A stretch of 17,816 nucleotides of DNA from JBIQKZ01 sp044464765 (GCA_044464765.1 JBIQKZ010000029.1:1-17816), one strand, 5' to 3'; shown: positions 1 to 7,995, numbered from the stretch's first letter. Made by a program: numbers and translations. The notes: generated by a model not told the origin, from the sequence alone.

Positions 1-51
1 ACGACAACCGGAATCACAATCCGGGACTCTACCAACTGAGCTACGGTCACC
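1..51 (-). tRNA. tRNA-His (GTG anticodon), 3' part cut off by window edge
   Basis: Read on the minus strand, the segment gives the 5' two thirds of a histidine tRNA. It has an acceptor strand starting GGTGACC, a D-arm with AGCTCAGTTGGTAGAG, and an anticodon stem CCGGA/TCCGG around loop TTGTGAT. The anticodon GTG lies at 15-17 (CAC on the plus strand). The extra G at the 5' end (position 51) fits the G-1 that is specific to tRNA-His. The variable loop GTTGTCGT runs to the edge; the T-arm and the 3' acceptor strand lie outside the window. The layout matches known bacterial tRNA-His genes, so identity is near certain. Confidence 0.95.
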
Positions 52-86
52 ACTGGCTTCATGGTTGTTACCATAAAGAGAACAAG

Positions 87-92
87 ATTCTA
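87..92 (-). promoter_or_regulatory. Possible -10 box for the tRNA-His gene
   Basis: On the minus strand the sequence reads TGGTAGAAT, an extended -10 (TGN plus TAGAAT), about 35 bp upstream of the tRNA 5' end. No good -35 box is seen 16-18 bp further upstream. Between this box and the tRNA lies a short inverted repeat (ATGGT-TGTT-ACCAT at 61-74), which would be in the transcribed leader. This is a motif match only. Confidence 0.35.
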
Positions 93-127
93 CCATGAAC
101 CAGGAAACTTGTTTTTCCATACTTTTC

Positions 128-157
128 TTGACCGGGACCGCACAGCCAAAGTACAAA
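128..157 (+). promoter_or_regulatory. Possible promoter of the alpha/beta hydrolase gene
   Basis: TTGACC at 128-133 is 5/6 to the -35 consensus. TACAAA at 152-157 is a 4/6 -10 match at 18-bp spacing. It lies about 50 bp upstream of the chosen start at 207, in the divergent gap with tRNA-His. Weak support. Confidence 0.3.
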
Positions 158-206
158 ATTGAATTGTTTTTTTACTTCAAGAAGCGAATGGAACCGAGGA
201 GGGGTG

Positions 207-1001
207 ATGGACTACGTAGAGATCGATGGCGCCCGTGTGGCTTATCAAGTGGATGGCAGTGGTCCGGCGCTGGTGCTTGTTTCGGGCACTGGCGGCGACA
301 TGCATAGCAACTGGGGGCATATGATCCATACCTTGGCCAGACATCGCACGGTGGTGCGTGTTGATTACTCCGGGGCGGGTACAACCACCGATGATGGCGG
401 GGCGCTGACCATACCCATGCTCGCCAAGCAGGTGGTGGCCGCCGCCAGGGCGGCAGATGTCGGGCCGTTCGATTTGGTGGGATATTCGCTGGGATCATGC
501 GTGGCCGTGCATATTGCGGCCGAGTATCCAGAGCTCGTTCGGTCCGTCGTCTTGCTTGCCGGCTTCACTTCCAGCAATGATCCACGCCTGCAGTTGCAAG
601 GGCAACTTTGGAAAGATTTGGTGCGCACCGATATCAAGCTGTTTGCCCGGCTGGTGCTGTTGACGGGGTTTAGTCCCAAGACGCTGGCCTCGATGGCCAA
701 GGAACAGATGCAATTGGTCATTGACACCATTGTCCGGGTGAATCATGTGGACGGTTTGTTGCGGCAGATCGAGCTGGACGGCACGCTGGATGTTACCGGA
801 CAAGCCAGGCGTATTTCCAAACGGACGCTAGTTATTGGGTGTGTGGCCGATAACGTGGTTCCGGTGGAGCATGCGCGCACCCTGGCAGCAACCATACCGC
901 ATGCGCGATACGCCGAATTGCCCTGCGGCCATATGGCGCCGTTCGAATGCCCCGACGATTTTCTGATGCTCACCCTGGGTTTCCTTGGGCTGGCGGAATA
1001 G
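207..1001 (+). CDS. Alpha/beta hydrolase fold protein
   Basis: A 264-residue soluble protein of the alpha/beta hydrolase superfamily; the substrate is unknown. A likely catalytic triad is visible: nucleophile Ser94 in the elbow GYSLGS, an acid near Asp215 in the segment CVADNVVP, and His242 in CGHMAP. The oxyanion-hole region is SGTGGD at 26-31. The size is usual for this fold, and no signal peptide is seen, so it is probably cytoplasmic. The frame is open upstream to an ATG at 159. I chose the ATG at 207 because a very strong Shine-Dalgarno sequence (AGGAGGGG, 197-204) sits just before it and the family homology starts here (DYVEIDGARVAYQ). It is divergent from tRNA-His and followed by a terminator-like hairpin, so it is probably transcribed alone. 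Esterase, lactonase or C-C hydrolase activity cannot be separated from sequence. Confidence 0.88.
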   Translation: MDYVEIDGARVAYQVDGSGPALVLVSGTGGDMHSNWGHMIHTLARHRTVVRVDYSGAGTTTDDGGALTIPMLAKQVVAAARAADVGPFDLVGYSLGSCVAVHIAAEYPELVRSVVLLAGFTSSNDPRLQLQGQLWKDLVRTDIKLFARLVLLTGFSPKTLASMAKEQMQLVIDTIVRVNHVDGLLRQIELDGTLDVTGQARRISKRTLVIGCVADNVVPVEHARTLAATIPHARYAELPCGHMAPFECPDDFLMLTLGFLGLAE

Positions 1002-1082
1002 GTCTACGACGCGCATCCATTTTTTGATTTGCCGCTTGCGCCTTTTACTGAACAGGCCTGCTGAAGGTGATAGCATTTCAGG

Positions 1083-1100
1083 GCGGTTGACCGCTTTTTT
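1083..1100 (+). terminator. Small intrinsic terminator after the hydrolase gene
   Basis: GCGG-TTGA-CCGC hairpin (1083-1094) followed by six T (1095-1100). The stem is only 4 GC pairs, or longer if G-U pairs are allowed, so the terminator is probably of moderate strength. It lies about 80 bp after the hydrolase stop codon and before the next gene. Confidence 0.55.
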
Positions 1101-1160
1101 CTTCCTGTGCTTTTGACCCGGCGAGCCTTGCGCTTGCCTCAGAATGGTAGGATACGTCCC

Positions 1161-1787
1161 ATGGCTCAATTCTTCGTTGTACATCCCCAGAATCCACAGT
1201 CCCGGCTCTTGGGCCAAGCGGCCCAATTGTTGGCCGATGGCGGCCTGGTTGCCGTGCCCACAGATTCCAGCTATGCGGTTGTCGCCCGGCTCGATGATAA
1301 AGACGCCGCCGATGCGTTGCGCAGGCTGCGTGGCCTTGACGAGCGCCATCACCTAACCCTGCTATGCAGGGATCTGGCGGAAATCGGCCATTTCGCCAAG
1401 GTTGATAACCGGCAATATCGCTTGCTGAAGCTGGCGACGCCCGGGCCCTGGACATTCATCCTGGAAGCCACGCGCGAAGTGCCGCGTCGGGTTTCTCATC
1501 CATCGCGTAAAACTATAGGCATTCGGGTGCCACAGCATAAAGTGACGCTCGATCTCCTTGAAATCGCGGCAACACCCCTCATTTCCACCACCTTGATTCC
1601 CGAAGGCGAGGAAGATCCCTTGAACGACGCCCAGGAAATTTTCGATCGCTACGGCCACCAATTGGCGGCCGTGATCGATGGCGGTCCCTCTCCGCTTAAA
1701 CCAACCACGGTCATCGACCTTAGCGGCTCCGAGCCCCAGGTCATTCGACGAGGCCAGGGCGATCTGGCTGCGCTGGGCATGGCATAA
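1161..1787 (+). CDS. yciO: YciO-type Sua5/YrdC family protein (putative L-threonylcarbamoyladenylate synthase)
   Basis: A 208-residue protein of the Sua5/YrdC/YciO family. The family's well-studied members (TsaC/Sua5) make threonylcarbamoyl-AMP from threonine, bicarbonate and ATP, the first step of the t6A modification of tRNAs that read ANN codons. Visible family features are AVPTDSSYAV near residue 31, LTLLCRDLAEI near 65, PGPWTFILEATREVPRR near 94-110, and RKTIGIRVPQHK near 116. The LCRDL and PGPWTFILEAT wording is closer to the YciO branch than to TsaC, so a true t6A role is not certain. The ATG at 1161 is preferred over an upstream in-frame start at 1107 because the family begins MAQFFVVHPQNPQ; a weak GGTAGGA precedes it. 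The stop lies 13 bp before the protease gene, which suggests co-transcription. Confidence 0.9.
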   Translation: MAQFFVVHPQNPQSRLLGQAAQLLADGGLVAVPTDSSYAVVARLDDKDAADALRRLRGLDERHHLTLLCRDLAEIGHFAKVDNRQYRLLKLATPGPWTFILEATREVPRRVSHPSRKTIGIRVPQHKVTLDLLEIAATPLISTTLIPEGEEDPLNDAQEIFDRYGHQLAAVIDGGPSPLKPTTVIDLSGSEPQVIRRGQGDLAALGMA

Positions 1788-1800
1788 CCTTCGGAACTTC

Positions 1801-2451
1801 ATGGATTCTTTGATTCAAACCATTACCGTCTACGCATTGCCGGTTCTTTTTGGCATTACGTTGCACGAGGCCGCGCACGGCTATGTCGCCCGGATGTTCG
1901 GCGACCCCACCGCTTATCAAATGGGGCGTGTCAGCCTGAATCCCATCCGTCATGTCGATCCGGTCGGCACTATTGTGGTGCCGCTGGTGCTGCTGTTCAG
2001 CAGCAAACTGATGGGCGGCGCCGGCTTTCTGTTTGGCTGGGCCAAGCCGGTTCCCGTCGATTGGAGCCGGCTGCGCAAACCCAAGCAAGACATGCTGTGG
2101 GTTGCGCTGGCCGGGCCGGCTTCCAATCTGGTCATGGGCATAATCTGGGCACTTGGCTTGCGTTTGCTGGCTGAAACCGGCGCCTCCCCGGGTGATTTCT
2201 GGGTGCGCATGGCGGTGGCCGGTATTCAGATCAATTTGGTCCTGATGGCGCTCAACCTGTTTCCGCTGCCCCCACTGGATGGGGGGCGAATCGTTTTCAG
2301 CCTGCTTCCGCCTCGACTGGCCATGCCTTATTCCAAGCTGGAGCCTTATGGCTTGCTGATCCTAATTGTTCTGATGATGACAGGGGTTTTGTGGGTGTTG
2401 TTGAACCCGCTCATGGCCTTCGGACAACTGGTCATTCGTTGGTTCTTGTAA
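1801..2451 (+). CDS. Site-2 protease family (M50) zinc metalloprotease, membrane protein
   Basis: A 216-residue inner-membrane protein of the M50 (site-2 protease) family. These enzymes cut transmembrane segments of other proteins. The zinc-binding motif HEAAH is at residues 22-26 inside the first membrane segment, and the third zinc ligand is expected in the motif NLFPLPPLDGGR (about 152-163, Asp160). Hydrophobic stretches lie near 8-22, 56-70, 98-120, 138-158 and 184-204. It is the short form without a PDZ domain, close to the standalone peptidase often annotated only as a site-2 protease family protein, and not RseP. The ATG at 1801 gives the usual N-terminus MDSLIQTI; the Shine-Dalgarno match is poor, so translation may be coupled to the yciO-type gene 13 bp upstream. 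The substrate is unknown. Confidence 0.9.
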   Translation: MDSLIQTITVYALPVLFGITLHEAAHGYVARMFGDPTAYQMGRVSLNPIRHVDPVGTIVVPLVLLFSSKLMGGAGFLFGWAKPVPVDWSRLRKPKQDMLWVALAGPASNLVMGIIWALGLRLLAETGASPGDFWVRMAVAGIQINLVLMALNLFPLPPLDGGRIVFSLLPPRLAMPYSKLEPYGLLILIVLMMTGVLWVLLNPLMAFGQLVIRWFL

Positions 2452-2504
2452 AAACAGGTCAGACGCGCTGATAAATTGCTGCGCTTATCCGGTAAACTTG
2501 CATG

Positions 2505-2533
2505 TTGACAATTAATGTGTGCCTGTTTATCCC
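2505..2533 (+). promoter_or_regulatory. Likely promoter of dapA-bamC
   Basis: A perfect -35 box TTGACA (2505-2510) is followed, 16-17 bp on, by a TTATCC/TATCCC region as a weak -10. It lies 26 bp upstream of the dapA ATG in the only sizeable gap before it. The -35 box and the next bases (TTGACAATTAAT) look like those of the E. coli trp promoter, which is probably coincidence. Confidence 0.5.
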
Positions 2534-2558
2534 GTAGAGCACGGAGTTTTTTCTTATT

Positions 2559-3461
2559 ATGGCCAGTACCGATTCTGCGATTCCCTCGTTTCAAGGCAGC
2601 CTGGTTGCCTTGGTAACGCCCATGCTTCCCGATTCAAGGCTTGATTTTCCCGCCTTTCGAAAGTTGATCGACTGGCATGTCCAGCAGGGTACGGACGGCC
2701 TGGTGGTGGTGGGAACTTCGGGCGAGTCCCCCACCGTCGACATGGACGAGCACGTCGAGCTTATTCGCGTTGCGGTCGAGCATGCCGCCGGCCGCCTCCC
2801 GATCATTGCCGGGGTAGGGGGCAACTCTACCCAGGAAGCCATTCACTTGTCGCGCCAGGCCAAGGCGGTGGGCGCACAAGCGGGGCTGTCGGTGGTGCCT
2901 TATTACAACAAGCCAACCCAAGAGGGCTTGTACCAGCATTTCCGGGCAGTGGCCGAGGCGGTCGATTTCCCGTCCATACTGTATAACGTTCCCGGACGCA
3001 CGGTTGCCGACATCTCCAACGAAACAATCCTGCGGCTTGCACAGGTTCCCGGCATTATCGGCATCAAGGACGCCACGGGCGACATTGGCCGCGTCGCTTC
3101 GCTGCTGCATCACAAGCCTCGGAACTTTCAGGTTTTCAGCGGCGACGATCCAACCGCCGCCGCCCTGATCCTGCTGGGCGGCCAAGGCAACATCTCGGTT
3201 ACCGCCAATGTGGCCCCCAAGCTTATGCACGAGCTGTGCATGGCAGCGCTGGCCGGCGATGTCGCCCTGACCCGCTCCTTGAATGGCCGCCTGGTCCAGT
3301 TGAATAAGGCACTGTTCGTGGAAGCGAATCCGATACCCGTCAAATGGGCCGTGGCAGAATTGGGTCTTACTGAACTGGGCTATCGCTTACCCTTAACTCC
3401 TCTTGGCGAACAGCACCATGCGCTGGTGCGTAATGCGCTGAAAGAGGCTGGCTTACTTTAA
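2559..3461 (+). CDS. dapA: 4-hydroxy-tetrahydrodipicolinate synthase
   Basis: A 300-residue cytoplasmic TIM-barrel enzyme. It condenses pyruvate with aspartate semialdehyde to give 4-hydroxy-tetrahydrodipicolinate, the first step specific to lysine and diaminopimelate (peptidoglycan) synthesis. The Schiff-base lysine is Lys170 in GIIGIKDATGD. The conserved tyrosine and arginine are seen in LYNVPGRT (Tyr142, Arg147), and the substrate-binding GTSGES is at 52-57, in the place of the usual GTTGES. Length is usual for the family (about 290-300). The start at ATG 2559 has GGAG at 2543-2546, rather far upstream (12 bp). bamC begins one base after the dapA stop, an arrangement also known as dapA-bamC (nlpB) in other proteobacteria, so the two are co-transcribed. 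Confidence 0.97.
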   Translation: MASTDSAIPSFQGSLVALVTPMLPDSRLDFPAFRKLIDWHVQQGTDGLVVVGTSGESPTVDMDEHVELIRVAVEHAAGRLPIIAGVGGNSTQEAIHLSRQAKAVGAQAGLSVVPYYNKPTQEGLYQHFRAVAEAVDFPSILYNVPGRTVADISNETILRLAQVPGIIGIKDATGDIGRVASLLHHKPRNFQVFSGDDPTAAALILLGGQGNISVTANVAPKLMHELCMAALAGDVALTRSLNGRLVQLNKALFVEANPIPVKWAVAELGLTELGYRLPLTPLGEQHHALVRNALKEAGLL

Positions 3462-3471
3462 TATGATAATT

Positions 3472-4593
3472 ATGCGTAAAAACAATCGCTTTGCCGGTAT
3501 AACGGTTGGGCTGGGCCTGGTCATGTTGGCTGGTTGCTCGCAATTCAACCAGCTCATGGGGCGTGAAGAATCCGTTGATTACCGCAGTACCGTGGTCATG
3601 AGCGATCCTTTAAGCATTCCGCCCGACCTGACCCAGGCAAACAGCAATGCCCATTATCGGGCGCCTGAAGGCACCACCACCTTCAGTCAGTATGCACAAA
3701 GCCAGCAGCAGCAAAAGCAGGCGGGCCCCGGCGAATACATTTTGCCGCAGAACCCTGATGTCACCGTCATGCGCGACGGGAATATTCGTTGGCTGGTGGT
3801 CAATCGGCCTGCCGAGCAGGTCTACCCCTTGGTCATTGATTTCTGGGGCGAGCAGGGTTTTACCATTCACAGCCAGAATCCCCGGGCCGGCCTGATGGAA
3901 ACCGACTGGGCTGAAAACCGTGCCAAGGTTCCAGAGGGCTGGATTAAAAGCGCCCTTGGAAGCATCTTTGATTCGGTGTTCGACAGCGGCGAACGGGAAC
4001 GTTTCCGCACGCGTCTTGAACGGGTCAATGGCAAGACTGAAATCTATATCAGCCACGACCAGATGGTTGAAACCGGCACAGCAGACAACACCGGCTTCAA
4101 ATGGGTCGAAGGCAAGGAAGATCCAGGCCTCAATGCTGCCATGCTGGCGCGCCTCATGGTCTTCCTGGGCACGGATATCGAACGGGCGCAGGCCATGGTC
4201 ACCCAGGCCGAGAAAGCGGACACCCAACCGGTAATCAGCGCCGCTCCGGAAGGGCAGATCGCCTTTAACCTGAACGAACCGTTCGACCGCGCGTGGCGTC
4301 GTGTGGGCGTTGCCATTGATGCCGCCGGCTTCTCGGTCGAAGATCGCGACCGTTCCGCAGGCGACTACTACGTACGCTATCTGGATACCGACACGGGCGA
4401 AAAGATCGAGCAAAGCAGCTTCTTTGGCCGCATGTTCGGCAGCAAAGGAACTGCCGAGGCCAAGACGTACCGGATCCATGTGGCCGAACAAGGCGCGACC
4501 ACCCAGGTCAGCGTTCTGGATGAAGCGGGTCAGCAAGACCAGTCCGATACTGCCAAGCGCATTATCCAGGTGCTTACAACCCACATGCAATAA
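3472..4593 (+). CDS. bamC: Outer-membrane assembly lipoprotein BamC
   Basis: A 373-residue lipoprotein subunit of the BAM complex, which inserts beta-barrel proteins into the outer membrane. The N-terminus is a type II signal peptide: basic MRKNNR, a hydrophobic core, then the lipobox LAGC with lipidated Cys22. After a probably unstructured linker (FNQLMGREESVDYRST), which in E. coli BamC wraps BamD, two helix-grip-type domains follow: about 85-215 (WLVVNRPAEQVYPLV, YISHDQ) and about 250-370 (FDRAWRRVGVAIDAAGF, YYVRYLD). An alternative ATG at 3463 would add MII and lies one base after the dapA stop. I prefer 3472 because it gives a standard signal peptide; the Shine-Dalgarno signal is poor for both. 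It is somewhat longer than the E. coli protein (344 aa). It is followed by a strong terminator. Confidence 0.94.
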   Translation: MRKNNRFAGITVGLGLVMLAGCSQFNQLMGREESVDYRSTVVMSDPLSIPPDLTQANSNAHYRAPEGTTTFSQYAQSQQQQKQAGPGEYILPQNPDVTVMRDGNIRWLVVNRPAEQVYPLVIDFWGEQGFTIHSQNPRAGLMETDWAENRAKVPEGWIKSALGSIFDSVFDSGERERFRTRLERVNGKTEIYISHDQMVETGTADNTGFKWVEGKEDPGLNAAMLARLMVFLGTDIERAQAMVTQAEKADTQPVISAAPEGQIAFNLNEPFDRAWRRVGVAIDAAGFSVEDRDRSAGDYYVRYLDTDTGEKIEQSSFFGRMFGSKGTAEAKTYRIHVAEQGATTQVSVLDEAGQQDQSDTAKRIIQVLTTHMQ

Positions 4594-4620
4594 GCCACAA
4601 GCCCGCTAGGGCTGCAAAGG

Positions 4621-4660
4621 AAAAGCCGCGGCAACCTGTCTGGTTGCCACGGCTTTTTTT
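4621..4660 (+). terminator. Strong intrinsic terminator after bamC
   Basis: The left arm at 4621-4636 (AAAAGCCGCGGCAACC) pairs with the right arm at 4642-4657 (GGTTGCCACGGCTTTT), with one C-A mismatch and loop TGTCT, followed by T to position 4660. It lies 28 bp after the bamC stop. The other strand has a shorter T-run (four T), so the hairpin could also stop transcription coming from cysG. Confidence 0.9.
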
Positions 4661-4676
4661 ATTTCTTGAGTCTGAG

Positions 4677-4820
4677 CGAGTGTCCTGTTTGGTAGTCCTT
4701 GAGGACTGCTTTGTGCCTGACGAACCCGAACCGCTTGCGAGCGGTGAAGCGGGCAGAAACGTAGCATGGCGAGTCCAGGCGACGAAGATAAATACACGAA
4801 TTAGCCGAACAGGACACTCG
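4677..4820. repeat. 144-bp segment bounded by 16-bp inverted repeats with nested hairpins; structured RNA or small repeat element
   Basis: The ends are inverted repeats: CGAGTGTCCTGTTTGG (4677-4692) and CCGAACAGGACACTCG (4805-4820), with 15 of 16 bases pairing. Inside are GGTAGTCC-TTGA-GGACTGCT (4691-4710, some G-U pairs), GCCTG (4715-4719) with CAGGC (4776-4780), and within those CCCG (4725-4728) with CGGG (4750-4753), and within those ACCGCT-TGCG-AGCGGT (4730-4745). The whole can fold as one closing stem with a hairpin and a nested arm. It lies between the convergent genes bamC and cysG, after the bamC terminator. It could be a small mobile or dispersed repeat (terminal inverted repeats, no transposase, no clear target duplication) or a non-coding RNA. 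Neither the strand nor a promoter is clear. Short open frames here look like by-products. Confidence 0.5.
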
Positions 4821-4862
4821 GCCGCGTGCAGTCGAAGGCGCGGCTTGAGAGAGTGAACGGGG

Positions 4863-6284
4863 TCAGGCTGCTTTACGTACGACCGGGTCCGGGTGCTGCA
4901 CCTGTTCCCCGAACCAATGCAACTGATTGGCCAAGGCCGTGACTTCGCCGATCAGCAACAAGGATGGCGCCTTGAATTGATGTGCGCGAGCCAGGGCAAG
5001 CAAATTCCCCAGGGTGCCGGTCAGCACGCGTTGCTCGGGCCGGCTGCCGTTCTCGATCAGGGCGAAGGGCGTGTTCGGGTTGCGGCCAAAATGGGTTAGT
5101 TGTTCGACCAGCCATTCCAGTTGGCTGACCCCCATGTAGAACGCCAATGTCTGATGTTCCCTGGCCAACGAGGCCCAGTCGAGGTTGTCGTTCTCCCGGC
5201 AGCTATGAGCCGTGATGAAACGAACGGACTGTGCGTGGTCGCGATGCGTCAGGGGAACACCGGCATAAGCGGCGCAGGCCAGGGCGGCGGTCAGGCCCGG
5301 CACGACTTCGAACGGCACATGGTGCTGCGCCAGAAACTCAAGCTCTTCGCCTCCGCGCCCGAACACAAAGGCATCGCCGCCTTTCAGGCGAACGACGTAT
5401 TTGCCCGCCCGGGCGTGATCAAGCATCAGGGCGTGGATGCGGCGTTGGGTGGCCTCGTGATCTTCTCCGGGGCTTTTCCCGACCGAAATACAGTCGGCGT
5501 CGCGGCGCGCGAGGCTCAGCACGTCGGCGCTTACCAGCCGGTCGTAGAGAATGACATCGGCTTCATTGAGCGCACGCAAGGCTTTCAAAGTTAGTAAGCC
5601 GGGGTCCCCCGGGCCTGCTCCCACAAGGACAACTCTACCTTGGGGAGGCTGGGCGGGTGTTTGCAGCGCCTGTACAAGCAAGGTTTCCGCCTGTTCCGGT
5701 TGTTGGCGTCGTAGCGCGTTTGCAACAGGGCCATCCAGCAGCCAGTCGTAAAACTGTCGTCGGCGCGACAGCTCGGGGCGCAAGCGCCGAATCGCGGGCC
5801 GATGTTTGGCAGCCAGTGTCGTCAGGGCGCCCAGGGAGTGGTCGAAAAGGGTTTCTATCCTTTCGCGCACCCGACGGGCCAGCACCGGTGCGCTACCGGT
5901 TGAGGAAATGGCGATCATCAAGGGCGAGCGGTCCACGATGGAGGGCACTTGGAAGGACGAGAGGGCGGGATCGTCGACTACGTTGACGAACAGCCTGCGT
6001 TGCTCGGCTAGTTCAGCGATCCGCTGGTTGAGTGCTTGATCGTCCGTGGCAGCGATCACCAGCCAGACGTCCGCCAGCCATTCTGCCCGGAATTCGTCCT
6101 GAACAAGTTGCAGCCTGCCTTGCTCACCCAGAGCGACCAATCCACTCACGTGCCGGGGGGCGCCCACGGTTACCAGAGCGCCGGCAGCGAGCAAGCTGCG
6201 GCTTTTTCTCTCGGCGACGGGGCCGCCGCCGACAACCAGAACCCGCCGTCCGGCGAGGTTGGCGAATAGAGGAAATAAAGTCAT
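4863..6284 (-). CDS. cysG: Siroheme synthase: fused precorrin-2 dehydrogenase/sirohydrochlorin ferrochelatase and uroporphyrinogen-III C-methyltransferase
   Basis: A 473-residue bifunctional protein that turns uroporphyrinogen III into siroheme, the cofactor of sulfite and nitrite reductases. The N-terminal half (1-210) has the NAD-binding segment VLVVGGGPVAERK at 15-27, NVVDDP (101-106, including Asp104-105 as in E. coli CysG), and the serine loop ISSTGSAPV (126-134), the region of the E. coli phosphoserine. The C-terminal half (about 217-460) is the SAM-dependent methyltransferase, with VVLVGAGPGDPGLLTLKA and VRLKGGDAFVFGRGGEE; the usual DPFVFGRGGEE has Ala for Pro here. Length is normal for the fused enzyme. 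The ATG at 6284 lies two bases after the cysI stop (TGACCATG), which suggests translational coupling. It sits last in a cysJ-cysI-cysG operon, supplying the cofactor for CysI. Confidence 0.96.
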   Translation of the reverse strand: MTLFPLFANLAGRRVLVVGGGPVAERKSRSLLAAGALVTVGAPRHVSGLVALGEQGRLQLVQDEFRAEWLADVWLVIAATDDQALNQRIAELAEQRRLFVNVVDDPALSSFQVPSIVDRSPLMIAISSTGSAPVLARRVRERIETLFDHSLGALTTLAAKHRPAIRRLRPELSRRRQFYDWLLDGPVANALRRQQPEQAETLLVQALQTPAQPPQGRVVLVGAGPGDPGLLTLKALRALNEADVILYDRLVSADVLSLARRDADCISVGKSPGEDHEATQRRIHALMLDHARAGKYVVRLKGGDAFVFGRGGEELEFLAQHHVPFEVVPGLTAALACAAYAGVPLTHRDHAQSVRFITAHSCRENDNLDWASLAREHQTLAFYMGVSQLEWLVEQLTHFGRNPNTPFALIENGSRPEQRVLTGTLGNLLALARAHQFKAPSLLLIGEVTALANQLHWFGEQVQHPDPVVRKAA

Positions 6285-6286
6285 GG

Positions 6287-7984
6287 TCAGGCCGTTTCCA
6301 GCACGATAGGTATAAGCCGTTGCGTGGGTTGGGCTATGACGCCGGTGCGCACCAGGAAATCGCCAAAGCGCTCGGCAGGCGTGCGGGTGGCGGCAAACTC
6401 TTTGAACAGCGCGTCGAGCGCGGACAGAATATCGGGTTCGGTGACGTTTTCGCGATAAAGGGCATTCAGGCGCTGGCCGATAAAGTCGGCGCCCAGGCGC
6501 AGGTCGTAACGGCCCAGGGCCCGACCCACCAGGGCGATTTCACCGAGATAGGGGCGCGAGCAGCCGTTAGGACAGCCTGAGATGCGCAGCAGGATCGGCT
6601 CGTTAAGCAGGCCATGCTCGGCCAGGCTTGCTTCGAGCCTGGACAGCAGGTGGGGCGCGTAGCGCTCGCTTTCCGCCATGGCCAGACCGCAGGTTGGCAG
6701 GGCCACACAAGCGATGTTGTAACGGCGAATGCCACTTTGGTTCAGATAGCCGTCCAGGCCATGCGCTTTGACAAGCTTGTCGATCTTCGCCTTGTCGCGC
6801 GCTGCGACATTGGCAATGACCATATTCTGATTACAGGTCAGACGGAACTCGCCTTTATGAATGTGGGCGATCTCGCGCAAACCTGTTAGTAGAGAAAGGC
6901 CGTTTTCGTCCCACAGCCGACCCGACTCGATATACAGCCCCAGGTGCCATTTGCCGTCTTCGCCCTGGATCCAGCCGTAACGGTCACCGTTCTGCTCAAA
7001 GTGATAGTCGTGTACGGCTTGCAGGGCAAAGCCGGTGCGTTTTTCAACTTCTTGTTTGAACCAGTCCAGGCCCCGGTGGTCGATGGTGTATTTAAGCCGG
7101 GCATGCTGGCGTGCGGAGCGATTACCGTAATCGCGCTGCGTGGTGACGACGGCCTCGGCGACGCTGATCAGTTGCTCCGGCGTGACAAATCCGATCAGGC
7201 TGCCAAGGCGAGGGTAGGTGGTTTCGTCGCCGTGGGTTGCGCCCATGCCGCCACCGACAGCCACGTTGAAGCCTTTGAGCTCGCCATCGACAATAATGGC
7301 AATGAACCCCAAGTCCTGAGCGAACACGTCGATGTCGTTGGTGGGCGGAATGGCCACGCCGATCTTGAACTTACGCGGCAGGTAGGTCAGGCCGTAAAGC
7401 GGTTCCTCTTCCTTGTCGCCCGATACCTTCTCGCCATTCAGCCAGATCTCGCTATAAGCGCCGGTGCGAGGCAGGAAGTGATCCGAGAGTTTCTGGGTCC
7501 AGTCTTGCACGATCTGGTGCTGGCTGGACAGCAAGGGGTTGACCGAACTGACGACCTGGCGATTGACATCGCCGCAGGCGGCTATGGTGGTTGCCTGGGC
7601 GTCGCGGATGGCTTGCATGGTGGCCTTCAGGTCGCGCTTTAGCACGCCATGCCACTGAAAGGTTTGGCGCGTGGTAATGCGTAGGCCGCGGGTGGCCCAG
7701 GTGGTGGCGATATGATCAAGCGCCAGCCATTGCTGGGGAGTGATGACGCCCCCGGGCAAGCGGGCGCGAATCATGAATGAATAGGCGGGTTCCAGTTTGC
7801 GCTTGCGCCGCTCCTCGCGGATGTCGCGGTCGTCCTGTTGGTAGCTGCCGTGGAACTTCAGCAGCTTGTTGTCATCGTCGCTGATGGCCCCGGTAACGGG
7901 GTCGGCCAATCCGTGCTGAATGGTGCCGCGCAAATAGCGGCCTTCCACTTTGATTTTTTCCAGATGGGAAAGAGGGGTGGTCAT
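6287..7984 (-). CDS. cysI: Sulfite reductase (NADPH) hemoprotein beta subunit
   Basis: A 565-residue siroheme and [4Fe-4S] protein that reduces sulfite to sulfide with six electrons received from CysJ, in assimilatory sulfate reduction in the cytoplasm. The cluster cysteines are Cys426 and Cys432 in CVALPTC and Cys471 and Cys475 in GCPNGC, with the same internal spacing as in the E. coli enzyme. Siroheme-contact regions are visible at RITTRQTFQWHGV (about 101-113) and in the stretch NVAVGGGMGATHGDETTYPR. Length is close to E. coli CysI (570). The ATG at 7984 is preceded by CAGGA about seven bases upstream, and it lies 11 bp after the cysJ stop; cysG follows after two bases. The tight order means the two reductase subunits and the cofactor enzyme are made together. 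Confidence 0.97.
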   Translation of the reverse strand: MTTPLSHLEKIKVEGRYLRGTIQHGLADPVTGAISDDDNKLLKFHGSYQQDDRDIREERRKRKLEPAYSFMIRARLPGGVITPQQWLALDHIATTWATRGLRITTRQTFQWHGVLKRDLKATMQAIRDAQATTIAACGDVNRQVVSSVNPLLSSQHQIVQDWTQKLSDHFLPRTGAYSEIWLNGEKVSGDKEEEPLYGLTYLPRKFKIGVAIPPTNDIDVFAQDLGFIAIIVDGELKGFNVAVGGGMGATHGDETTYPRLGSLIGFVTPEQLISVAEAVVTTQRDYGNRSARQHARLKYTIDHRGLDWFKQEVEKRTGFALQAVHDYHFEQNGDRYGWIQGEDGKWHLGLYIESGRLWDENGLSLLTGLREIAHIHKGEFRLTCNQNMVIANVAARDKAKIDKLVKAHGLDGYLNQSGIRRYNIACVALPTCGLAMAESERYAPHLLSRLEASLAEHGLLNEPILLRISGCPNGCSRPYLGEIALVGRALGRYDLRLGADFIGQRLNALYRENVTEPDILSALDALFKEFAATRTPAERFGDFLVRTGVIAQPTQRLIPIVLETA

Positions 7985-7995
7985 AGAAATCCTGA

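Noticed and set aside
4606..4856. Short open frames on both strands (63 and 70 codons) between bamC and cysG
   Set aside because: They run through the terminator and the nested inverted repeats, lack ribosome sites, and are better explained as by-products of a structured GC-rich element.
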